Shown in pieces: positions 32,987 through 42,349 of a DNA stretch of 64,000 nucleotides (the first letter of the stretch is position 1; each line of letters begins with the position of its first letter). Under the pieces are notes generated by a model, which made no database searches, was not told the DNA's origin, and was given only the letters and a program-made list of their open reading frames with translations. The stretch comes from Rhodocollybia butyracea (lineage: Eukaryota; Basidiomycota; Agaricomycetes; Agaricales; Omphalotaceae): positions 62,001 through 126,000 of the forward strand of contig JADNRY010000072.1 in the NCBI GenBank assembly GCA_015501585.1, given 5' to 3'. A program made the position numbers and the translations under genes.

Positions 32987-35900
32987 CGTCGTACAAAAAA
33001 GGCATTCAGACATGGCTTCAATGCTGTGGTATCTTTGTTTGCGGATTCAAGTGATGATGAAGATCCAAAATCCAACGGCAAAAAACATCCTCATGACACT
33101 GGGGGTCTACTGAACATACTCCCAATCTACAGGAATGGTAAATGCACGTCCTTCCTTCAGTCTAGTTGTTTTACTTACTCCTAGTTAGGTGTCATTGTTG
33201 GCTACACTGAAGCAAAACAAACCTCTCTGAAAAGTCCAACTGTCCCTAGAATCCAACCACTACCATCTCACAGTCTTTACACTCGTGACCTACATGGCAA
33301 CTTTGTCCCTGTTCCAGGTCTGCCTTATGCCTCTCAGTTCATTCAGAAAACACAACCTCCCCCTCCTTCTTCCTATCCACCTTCCCAACCTCATGATTTC
33401 TCCAAGTGGGTACCATTTGATCTTAGTGATCCAGCCCCAATCACTGTATATACTCCACTGAGCTCCCAGCCCAGAGCTGAACTCCGCAATCTCTCTGATT
33501 TTGGAGTGGAGTTTACCTGTTTGGAAAATCTTGCATCAGGATGGGATGGGTGGCCATCGGGCCCTTTTGCACTAGATCTAACTTATGATCAGTACAAACA
33601 CACCAAGGATCTCCAAGTACATTGGGCTACAAGAAACAACGGCGGTGATCGTAAAGGGAGTAGAAATTCTACTGATCTGTCCGGTGGGAAGATCAGTTCA
33701 AAAGCTTGTCTTGGTGTCATTCGCTGTGTAAATCCAGAATGCAGCATCATCACTCGCCCCCACACAAAGTCTGAAGCACTTCGACAGCATCAGTTAGTGG
33801 AAAGCTGCGAGTGCGGTTCCTCGCTCGAGCATATCACTTGTTCCTCCCGATCTTACCTGGTCAGCTGGGGTCAGCTTGGCGATGATGAATCTACCGCCAG
33901 ATATCGGTATGTCAACGGTAGTGCACATAATCACACTCGCATTCCACATGCTATTCACTTCAGTAAACAGGAGGATGAACAGTTTGATGCACTTGTTAAT
34001 TCACATCCTACACTTGGTCCAGCAGCACTCATGATTGGACCAAAGACTCTGAGTGGTTATGGATTGGGAGCAGCAGATATTGGTGCAGCAGGTCGCAATC
34101 CAGCATATGTTGCTCATCGCCGCCGTCATGTCAAATCAAAAGTTCAAGGCGGTCATTCATTCCTTGCGCAGTTCTCCAGATGGCAACAGCAGCACCCTGG
34201 TGTTGTGCGGACTGCAGTCACCAATGACAAGGTCTCAATTGTCTCTGTTCAAACTGAATGGATGCGGGACATGTTGGCACCAGATCTCTCCACTTCTCTT
34301 CCAGTACATGGACTTGTTTCTGATGGCGCACATGGATATTGGTCAGAATCATCACTGGTTCTTGTCATCACTTCTGTCTTCTCTGAGGAACTTCAGTTCT
34401 GGGTTCCTGGCCTCTTCACATACTCTGATGGAACATCTGCGGAACATTATCGTTATCACTTCAAGGGTGTTTTTGAAAGCATTGCTGAAGCTGCTGCCAG
34501 CAAAAAGAAAAAGATTGTTGATACCATGTTTGAAATGGTGGGTAAAAATTTTATTCAAAAAATGAATCACTGAATATCTCACTGGATACTATTCTTTAGG
34601 TTGTTGATTTTAGTGATCCACAACGAGCCGGATTTATACTTGCATATGTTGATTTTTGGCTACAGTGTGAGGATGATCTGCGCACAAGAGAGGAACTTGA
34701 AACCGCAGCTACTGCTCTGCTGCGTGGTTGCGAATATCACTACCTCAAATCAGTTGAACGAGTTAGCCATTCAGCTGGAATCATTTCTCCAGAAACCCGC
34801 ACTGATTTCATCAAATGTGCACACGCACTTATGCACATTGAAGAGCCAGAAGAATATTCAGAAAAAGTCTCCTACATGCAGAATCACTGGAAAATCACAC
34901 CCTGGCTCACATGGTGGACTCGCCCAGAGATCGCACAGATGATCTTCTCTTCTCAGCGTGTTATGTCGGCGGAACGAGTTGCTCTTCTACCAAGTACTAC
35001 TAATCCAGAGGAGTCTATGCATGCAAAGATCTATAAATTGGTTGGGCAGTTCCATGACCTGATACCAGGGCTTGATGGCCTTCTTCAAGTTGAGAAGTAT
35101 CACCACGGGATGTGGGACAATTCCCGGAGTATGTTTTTTCCTTCATAACTTTTCTGAGAAAAAATCATGCATGTTAACAGTTGGCATACCAAATCATTAC
35201 TCAAAGCAATCTGCACTAGCATATCAGAATGAGCAAGTCAAGATTCATGGATGGACTAAAGCTAGTCGGAAACCTGGGCACCCTTCTCGGAAAGGTAATG
35301 GAGGCCGTCGTGAAGGGAGGGCACCAGATGATCTTCGTGCTTTTCGCCACCACAGAAAATTGGCTTCCAAAAATCAGAATCTAGACACCAAACTTAACTC
35401 TGATCACCCTCTGCCCCCAAAACGTCCAGAACCCGACACTAGATATAATTCTGATGACTCTGATCACCCCCCTCCCCCAAAACATCGTCGCCGCCACAAG
35501 GTTGTATCCTCAGACTCAGATTCTATCAGATCATCCAGGTCTAACTCTCCTAATAAATCTCCAACCAAAGCTCCTACTGTGGACCAAGAGAAAAAAGCTA
35601 CCCAGAAACACTTTGAGAATATGTCCCCTTCAAAGCACATCAATCGGGAGCATAATCTCGAGGTTTTTGACACAAAAATCCACATTGAGATTCCAAGCTA
35701 TCCCTGGAGTCAGAACTCATGCTGGCTGGACTCAAGTCTAGAGGCATTGTATTGTGTGCTCAACTATTGGTCTTGGACCGAGTTTGAAGCTCTATTTGAG
35801 TTTGAGAACCAGTCCTTTCCAAACCCTCTCTACTATCTCTATCTCTGCCTGCAGGCTCGTAGGCTGCGTCCAATCACTGAATTTCCCCCTTCCACTTCCA

Positions 35901-36651
35901 AGACTAACTCTCTGGAGCTCAATAACTTGCGTGGTAGTTTCCGCCAATTTCTGTTCACCACTAAAATGGTGACAAATTTAGGACCAATTGACACTACACA
36001 ACCCGCTTTTGTAAGCACTTTACTCTGTGATCTAGGCAAGCCATTGGGTTTTGTTGACCAGCCCTTTCTATATCTATAGGCTTGGTTTGCATCAATTGTT
36101 GCTCCTGGACAGATTTTCCAACAAATGACAGATGTAGGAGTTATTTTTCAGGAAGGCTTCTTAGGGTGTGGATATGCCAATCACAGTCTGTGATCCAGCA
36201 TGTTCGTGTTGAACGTTTGCACACTCTTTCAGCGGTGTACCAGGCCCCTTCCCCTCATCTCTATGCAGAATTTGAAGGCAGCATCACTAAATGGTTCAAA
36301 TCTCTGACTACTGTCAAGACAGTTGCAAAAGGCACTTCTCAACCTGCTTGTTATCGCAAAAATCCTAGTGAAGGGGAACAGTACTGCAAGGGTACCTCTG
36401 CTACTATGGAATATCTTGTTTCTCTCCCAGTTGTCCTTACCCTTGAGCCCAACATGTATTCACTCTCAGGTCAATGGGATTTCCCACGGCACATCTATCC
36501 CTTGACAATCTATGAAGGAACCAAAAATGGGGTGGTTTATGATATTACAGCTCGAGTGTTTCACAGCGAGACCGCCAATCACTTCATCACCCATTGTGTA
36601 CTTCAGTCTAGTGCAAAACCACGTCCAAAGCCCAGACCAAAGAAAAGTTAG
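32987..36651 (+). CDS. transposase-deubiquitinase fusion: GCM-like zinc finger, DDE-like core, USP domain
   Basis: Four introns are clear (33138-33188, 34538-34599, 35129-35180, 36011-36079) and join one long frame. The start codon is not resolved: the frame opens after a TAG at 32984, and an upstream exon is likely. N-terminal acidic part SSDDEDPKSNGKK. GCM/WRKY-like finger with CVNPECSIITRPHTKSEAL then CECGSSLEHITC (about 33727-33842). Transposase-like blocks HGLVSDGAHGYW, GLFTYSDGTSAEHYRYHF, VVDFSDPQRAGFILAYVDFW and WWTRPEIAQMIF. After a basic Ser/Pro linker comes a cysteine-peptidase start YPWSQNSCWLDSSLEALY (Cys codon 35720-35722). The end is USP-like: WDFPRHIYPLTIYEG, VYDITARVFHS, NHFITHC. 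So one polypeptide would both cut DNA and remove ubiquitin or a ubiquitin-like tag. A frame change near 36160-36185 breaks the middle of the USP domain. Confidence 0.7.
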
Positions 36652-36818
36652 TTGTGACCCAAGAAAACATGTCTAGTCAGTAAGTGAAAAAAATTGTACT
36701 TCACCCTCTTGTTAGTCACTGATGGTCAGGGTTCAGTGTACAACTTGCATCACTATTCTCCTTTCCTATGGCTGATGCACTGGATTCTGCACCCCTGCGG
36801 CCCAGGTCTTATATCTCC
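36652..36818. other. 3' flank of the fusion gene
   Basis: Short A/T-rich sequence between the stop at 36651 and the first 130-bp repeat. Probably 3' UTR. Confidence 0.3.
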
Positions 36819-37140
36819 TATTTATTTCATCTCCTATTTCTTGTAGTTAAGGACATGAGCGCAAGGGTAGTATTACAAGTTTTCCTTTGTCCAACTTGTC
36901 TCTTGTAGATAGTTGCTTGTCTATTTCATATTTATTTCATCTGTTATTTTTTGTAGTTAAAAACTTGAGTGCAGCGGTAGTATTACAAGTTTTCCTTTGT
37001 CCAGCTTGTCCCTTGTATTCTCTCAAGGAGTTGCTAGGGTTCTGGGTCAGTGGCCTGGGCCTTATCTATCCTATTCATATTTATTTCATCACTATTTCAG
37101 CAGTAGTATTACAAGTTTTCCTTTGTACAACTTGTTCTAT
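36819..37140. repeat. three tandem copies, about 110-150 bp apart
   Basis: Each contains TATTTATTTCATC, usually CTATTTCTTGTAGTTAA, and GTAGTATTACAAGTTTTCC followed by TTTGTCCA.CTTGT (near 36862-36900, 36979-37013 and 37105-37135). The third copy is shorter. It lies between the two convergent genes of the element. Confidence 0.6.
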
Positions 37141-37346
37141 GTATGCTCATGTAACAAATATAATGGTTTGCAGAGAATAGCAGCTCATCAAAGCCAGAGA
37201 AGACAATAAAACTGTATACATCAAGACCTTATAACTACTGACATAAATGCTTTAACTCCTTATCGAGTTGTGATGCTAATCTGAAGCCATACTGGCTCAT
37301 ACCTTTCCCCTCTTTCACAAATACAACCTCATTACGGGATACTGTA

Positions 37347-37568
37347 CATCAGGAAAAGCCATTTTTGCCTAGGTGACCCCAGAGTGGCCTAAAGCAAACT
37401 AGGTGACCTATGAATCCTATGGCATCCTAGGAATTTGGGCTCGTCCCTTGCCAGTCAAGGCTCTTGAGGATTCCCTAGGGTATCCTAGGCAAACCCAGGG
37501 CAAGCCTAGGTTTTCCCAGGTTTGCCCAGGTGTTCCCCAGGTGTTCCCCAGGAGCACCTGGGCATCAG
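37347..37568. mobile_element. truncated CATCAGG-type MITE
   Basis: Begins CATCAGGAAAAG and contains CTAGGTGACCTATGAATCCTATG, as in the MITEs at 46152 and 47376, then a run of CCCAGGTTT/CCCAGGTG units. It lacks the matching right arm. Its sequence supplies the last about 50 codons of the KOW ORF. Confidence 0.55.
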
Positions 37569-37890
37569 GTCGGAGCTGATAGAACATTTGTGAGGGTTGT
37601 AAAGGTGCAACTTCAATGAGGGTTCTCCAATTTCTGAGCGAAAACCAGTAAGTAGCGTATATAAAATTAGAAGTGTTCACAAACTGTGGTTCCCGGACAT
37701 AATCATAGTCAACTCTGACCTGTGGGTTGACTCCTTGAGACGTCCATGCCATTATCTCTAATGTGAGATGCAAACCACTGACACTGGCCACCCAGCGGTT
37801 TACATCCCTCACTATTCCCCAATGTGACTTATAATGGCCAGATATGACTTTGACTCGAGTGCCTAGCCATGGAGGCGGGCCAGAATACAT
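37417..37890 (-). CDS. KOW-domain protein of the transposon, C-terminus formed by a MITE
   Basis: Starts MYSGPPPWLGTRVKVISGHY and continues SHWGIVRDVNRW, then LHLTLEIMAWTS and VRVDYDYVRE. This is the KOW fold pattern (G..V.V..G.+K...G.V.DV) known from Spt5 and ribosomal proteins, which contacts nucleic acid or polymerase. After about residue 107 the sequence is the Gly/Thr-rich translation of the MITE at 37347-37568. It faces the transposase gene, tail to tail. An upstream exon is possible. In this context it is a second transposon gene; its role is not known to me. Confidence 0.55.
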   Translation of the reverse strand: MYSGPPPWLGTRVKVISGHYKSHWGIVRDVNRWVASVSGLHLTLEIMAWTSQGVNPQVRVDYDYVREPQFVNTSNFIYATYWFSLRNWRTLIEVAPLQPSQMFYQLRPDAQVLLGNTWGTPGQTWENLGLPWVCLGYPRESSRALTGKGRAQIPRMP

Positions 37891-38039
37891 TTACATAGAA
37901 GAGAATCGAGATGCTGGACTGAAGGAAAACCGAATAATTTTTCACGCCCGCTGGGTCGATTGTGCCCAGTAACCGCATCAAATAAATCTTAAATGAGACG
38001 TGTTGACCGGCTCCCGATGGCAAAAATTCGGTCCCCGAT

Positions 38040-38245
38040 AAGTCGCTCACTGCACGCACCTGCACGCACCGAGTCACGCACCTGCACGCACCTGACATTA
38101 GCGGCACGCACCCTTGCACGCACCTTGCACGCACCCCACAAACTGATGCGGGGTGCGTGCCGGTGGTGCGGGAGTGCGTGCACGGGTGCGTGCCTGGTGC
38201 GTGTCAGTGATGCGGGTGCGTGCCAGTGTACGAGATGCGTGTAAT
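38040..38245. repeat. right subterminal array of GCACGCAC then GTGCGTGC, inverted
   Basis: The first half (38050-38137) has GCACGCACC units and the second half (38150-38240) the inverse GTGCGTGCC. The two halves can therefore pair as a hairpin around GGGGTGCGTGC near 38150. A shorter GCACGCACC array follows at 38493-38545 at the very end of the element. Confidence 0.6.
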
Positions 38246-38340
38246 GAGATTGCTAATTTTCTATTCACAATCTATCCAAAACGTACTATTATGTAGAATT
38301 TGTGTAAAATTACAGTAACAGACTTCATTGGGAGCTTGAC

Positions 38341-38495
38341 AATGGCCGAAAACTGGTACAAATACAGCGCTATTGGCTAAGTTCATAGCCAAAAATGACT
38401 TCATAATATACATATGTAACGATTGCCAGAAACTGATAGAAATTACAGCGGTAGTACTGACTTTATAATCAAAACTGACTTCGTAATATACATAT
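38341..38495. repeat. tandem direct repeat of about 75 bp
   Basis: Two copies each end TGACTTC.TAATATACATATG. The first reads CCGAAAACTGGTACAAATACAGCG and the second CCAGAAACTGATAGAAATTACAGCG. It lies between the two GCACGCAC arrays. Confidence 0.6.
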
Positions 38496-38769
38496 GCACG
38501 CACCATGTGACACGCACCAGTAGGGACGTGCACGCGCCGCACGCACCACGCACCGGCTGCACGGCAAAATCACCTAGCCCGCGACGTTGCAGTATTGTAG
38601 TTTTATTGTAGCCAAGATTCAAGTTGGATTCAAGTTGTAGTAGGAAAAAAAGTCAAACAGAGGATGTCAATTTCTGTACTTCAAGTGAGGGTTTTAGTGG
38701 TCTCTTTCAGAAGTATAGCGACCAAGCTTGCTCCTCACTTATTCAAAATTTTACACCACAGAGTTTATT

Positions 38770-38873
38770 GGACATATCGTGTAGGGGTTTAATAGGCCGC
38801 TTTGCACTGGCTGACTCTGTTGGGGCCAGAATGTAGTTGCGAAAGGTCTCCAGTTCAAATCCGGATTTGTCCA
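38770..38873 (+). pseudogene. tRNA-Ala(UGC)-like pseudogene
   Basis: GGACATATCGTGTAGGGGTTTA...CTTTGCA...TTGCGAAAGG and TTCAAATCCGGATTTGTCCA. Position 3 is A, so the G3:U70 alanine signal is lost, and the anticodon stem is broken. A relic of the second unit is visible near 39050-39100 (TAGTGTAGGGGTTTCACATCC). Confidence 0.5.
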
Positions 38874-39420
38874 ATCATACAGTAGGCATTGGATTCATTT
38901 TTCTTACCCACTTACTTGCTAGTGATGGGGTTACGCCTCGACGCCATTCAATTTCTTTTTTAAGAACACGCACGAAGCCTCAGAAAAGTGCTATAAGCTT
39001 ACCAGTTTGTTAAAGTGTTTATGACTTGTACAACTCGCCGTACCTACTATAGTGTAGGGGTTTCACATCCAAATGGCTTTATTTGCGAAACATTGAGTTG
39101 AATGAATGACGTCCCTGTGTGCAATATGGTTTTAAAAAAGTAGGAACACCATGATAGTGCTATGCCTCATCGTACCCGGCCGGGCAACAGTCTTTCCTGT
39201 ACAATGGTGCGCCATCTTGGCACCATCGGGGTTCGAAGGAGACGGCTGAATTCGGCGATTCACTATTGGTAGCGATCCACACAGTGCTCTATGCAGTATT
39301 GGGCAAAAGAGTAAAACTGGCATGTATAGTTATTCGCACAGAGGGACCAGGATGGTCGCGGTATGGTACTAGAAAGGTCAATCAGAGAGGTCAATTGTCT
39401 GTTTTTCGAAATATAGCCAG

Positions 39421-39494
39421 TCTCGTTCGCTTGACATAGTGGCTCTACAGTATTTGCTTGCGAAAAGTCTCCGGTTCAAATCCGGATGTGTCCA
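39421..39494 (+). pseudogene. 5'-truncated tRNA-Ala-like unit
   Basis: Begins within the anticodon stem (TCTCGTTCGCTTGAC), lacks the acceptor and D-arm 5' strands, and ends TCCGGTTCAAATCCGGATGTGTCCA. Downstream sequence to 39668 matches that after 27255. Confidence 0.5.
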
Positions 39495-39668
39495 ATGTTC
39501 CGTGGTTGGGAGCTGTTTTTTATCTACTCACTTCAGAGTTGCCTCCGTTACCTCTCGACATTGCTGAACGACTCAAGGACTCGCACCAAAGCCACATGCT
39601 CATCACTGATCACTATGCCTTACCTTCTCTTTACTATTTTTCTTCTGCTTCAGCACTGTATATCCCAA

Positions 39669-39752
39669 GGGCGTATGGTATAGTGGTTTCACGTTCGCTT
39701 CCCTTGGCTTCTTGGGTCTGCGAAAGGTTTTCGGTTCGAACCCGATTCTCGC
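39669..39752 (+). tRNA. tRNA-Gly(CCC)-like with intron
   Basis: GGGCGTATGGTATAGTGGTTTCAC, anticodon stem TTCGC/GCGAA around TTCCCT (anticodon CCC), intron of about 15 nt, and T-arm TCGG-TTCGAAC-CCGA. The acceptor ends (GGGCGTA against TCTCGCC) pair poorly, so it may be a pseudogene. The copy at 27439 is a truncated relative. Confidence 0.35.
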
Positions 39753-39794
39753 CGCTGATGTTGATGTTGGTTAATGTTTTAACACGGTATCTCA

Positions 39795-40340
39795 GGAGTC
39801 AGTGTTACCTTTTTTCAATCAATGCCCGAAGAAGCAAGTGGACAGAACGAGTAGGCTGAGTAGGCAGCTAGCCAGATCTGGAAATCTAGAAAGAGGATTG
39901 AAAGCAAGGCTCGAGGTGAAGGAGAGAGGATGCGGGATTCAGAGACTCGATATATGGCTGTATGCAACAAGGTTGACTTGAGTGCTTGAAGCTTCCAGAA
40001 GCTTTGAAGTATTCAATGCTTCAAAATCAAAGGTTATGGGAACCGGGGATTTCGGAACGATGCCACGGCTCACTTTCGTCTTGTACGCGATTTTTCCGCT
40101 TTTTCCATCTCCCATCTAGATATACTAATAGCCAACTCTAGGGAATAAAGCACCTTGTTGAAGATAGTCGATAAACCGAGCTGGTAGCTGAGCGCTGATG
40201 CAGATGGACGGATCTCCAGAATAGCAGTGTACATGCTCCAGCAGGCATAATGTTTGTGGTCGAGCAACACGTCGAAGAGAACTGGAGAAGTAACAATGTT
40301 ATGTAATAGTGATAACTAGCGCTCGCAAATGGGGTAATAG
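39795..40340. repeat. dispersed repeat R, copy 4 (3' part only)
   Basis: Starts within the GAAGAAGCAAGTGGACAGAACGAGTAG region that in copies 2 and 3 lies about 900-1000 bp into R, and continues collinearly to the GAGCAACAC.T.GA.GAGAAC region and TTATGTAATAGTGATAACTAG. It then passes into the SSP-C 3' flank. Confidence 0.5.
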
Positions 40341-40773
40341 TCAAATTAGAAAATACCGATTCAGAAAGGCTTATGGTTTATGTCCGTGGAGACTGTTCAG
40401 AAATTGAGAGTGTCATAGTGGAACGTCGAAACGTTGATTAAAGACAGAGGTTTAGTTGTCTCTTTTGAATGCCAAGCTTCAATACTACCCTTCAATACCT
40501 GTGTCGATGTATACAACTTACTTACTATAAGTATCCCACTGGATAGTAGCCACCGCCAAACGATAAGTTGGCCTTCATACACAGTAACACAAAACATTCA
40601 TTTAATTATTTTACTGATTTTCTAATCAATCTTGCCTAAATTTCAGCCTACGTACAAGGGCAAACCAACAAAACAGACACTTTCCGGGAATCTGAACTTA
40701 ATTCCCAACAGCAAAGAAAATGGACCAATATCGATGGACTGGTACTTTTGATACTAGCAGTAAAGCTGGAGCC

Positions 40774-42035
40774 CTACTCGTAGTCCGTGAGAGGAACAGA
40801 AGCAACACACTGGAAGTTGAAGGAGGGATCTGTAAACTAGCAAGTACGATATCCCAGGATCACGTCGAGTCGAGTGAAATAACTCTGTATTAGGAAAATA
40901 GACAATACCTTTAAACTAGTAAGTACATATCTAATAGGAGTAGTCGTTAGTAAACTAGCTAACAAGTAAGTAAGAGAAATACGCACCCCAGGATCACGTC
41001 GAGTGAATTAACTGGGGTGCAAGTCGTAAATAGTCTAAGTTAAATATGCCAGCATGGTAAATAGATGTAGCGAGAGAAAATAAACGATTATCCTTTAGGA
41101 ATAAAGAAAAGCGAAAGGAAGAAGACTGCTCCATATACTTATCCCGGAGCATAAGATGTCGGGACTTCTCCAACCCGAAGCGCAGGATCTCGCGACAGGA
41201 TCTACGGAGAGCAAGTCAGTAACGAAGTTCTGAAATTATTAACATGCTCAATGAGGCTCAAGCATGACGAGTACAGCAGAATGAGATAGCTTACCAGGCT
41301 TCTCCAGGGATAAGAAGCCTACAAGCCTCATCCAGATTGCCGGCCAAATCCACGTCGCAGTACATTAGCGAGACACTGGACGTACAGGTGTAGTAAACAG
41401 TGGGAGCGACCTGGCGGGGGATACTAGCGTGGAGTGTGTCAACCATGGCAAGGGCAGCGTTAGCAGCAGCGACTCCAGTGCCTTGTTCAGTGTCGGCTGC
41501 AACATCATCGAGATTCTGTACAAGCGCGTCTATCGCTGCGGCCAGGAGATCAGCAGTTTGACTTGTCCCCGGCACTGAACCCGCTATACTGCGACCAACG
41601 CTCGTAGTTAGGGGCTTAATTACGGGCGCAGTGAGACTTGCAACGCCGTTGTCGTCGTCTCTGTCGTCGTCGTCGCTGCTTACCGTGCACAGGGGCAAGG
41701 TCGGCAATAGCGACTCCACCGCCTTGTGCAACATGGGTTGCCAAATGACCGACCAGACTGAACAACATTGATGATAGTGTGTCGAGGAGGGCAGTAGGGC
41801 GAATTATTCCCGCTACACCGCGACCAGCACCCACAAGTGCAGGATTAGCGATGCCAGAAAGATCACAGTGGCCGCGGATAAAGAGATCGGGGAGAGAGAG
41901 ACTCACCGGAGCCGGAGTCGGCCCAGGGAGAGGGAGAGAAGGGGGGGCTGGGGCCGGGGGTGGGCGAATATGGGGAACTGGGATAGCGACTGCAAGAGTA
42001 ACGAGAGTGGCAACAAAAGAGAGTTTAAAATGCAT
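40774..42035 (-). pseudogene. small secreted protein, paralogue C (SSP-C), with internal duplication and solo LTR
   Basis: The start at 42035 gives MHFKLSFVATLVTLAVA then IPVP. The first core unit is in one frame (NPALVGAGRGVAG ... SSMLFSLVGHLATHVAQGGG ... IADLAPV). After a frame change near 41685 a second unit of similar design follows: an acidic stretch SSDDDDRDDDNG, VGRSIAGSVPGTS, then LLAAAIDALVQ, EQGTGVAAANAAL and CTSSVSLMYCDVDLAGNLDE. A and B have one unit only. The CC pair is YC here. The last exon (PSFNFQC...PLTDYE, stop at 40774) is separated by a solo LTR at the splice acceptor. TATA box near 42113. Confidence 0.55.
40831..41197. mobile_element. solo LTR, 367 bp, 5-bp TSD
   Basis: Starts TGTAAACTAGC and ends TCTCGCGACA (TG...CA), flanked by GGATC on both sides (40826-40830, 41198-41202). 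It contains two copies of AGGATCACGTCGAGT (about 40856 and 40984). SSP-A and SSP-B lack it at the same spot and so give the empty site. No internal retrotransposon region remains. Confidence 0.85.
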
Positions 42036-42349
42036 AATGAAAGTTAGTGAAGAGTACTTGAACGATTGTGGTGGGCTATTCGAGTGGGGATGGGAAGCGA
42101 ATTTTGGACTAACTTTTATACCCCTTTCGGAGTCCCAGTGGGTTGTTTGGTTGCGTTTACCCCAGTGTACGTTTTAGACTTTTGAAAGTCCTACTGGGTT
42201 ATTCGGTTACGTTTATCACAGTCTACGTTTTAGACGAGTCTGATCGCTTTTCCATTGTCACACAAACGGTGCGAGATGCTGGGTTTGAAAATACTATTTT
42301 TACTTTGGCGCGAACCGAAGATCGTGCCACCCCCCTTTAAGTCTCAAGA

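Larger units (their letters stand above)
32441..38580. mobile_element. DNA transposon (Mutator-like?) encoding a transposase-USP fusion and a KOW protein
   Basis: Both ends share an inverted block ATTTTGCCGTGCA followed by arrays of GTGCGTG, and are flanked by a 12-bp direct repeat GCGACGTTGCAG (32429-32440, 38581-38592). A long TSD and a GCM/WRKY-type zinc finger before a DDE-like core point to Mutator-like elements, but the first bases at the two ends differ (CACATAC versus GGGCTAGGTG), so the superfamily is an inference. Contents: the fusion gene (+), a KOW ORF (-), three-fold and two-fold tandem repeats, and a truncated CATCAGG-type MITE. Confidence 0.7.

Noticed and set aside
34053..34565. 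170-residue ORF inside the transposase exon
   Set aside because: Different frame of the same DNA as the GCM/DDE frame, which is continuous through exon joins and carries the motifs.
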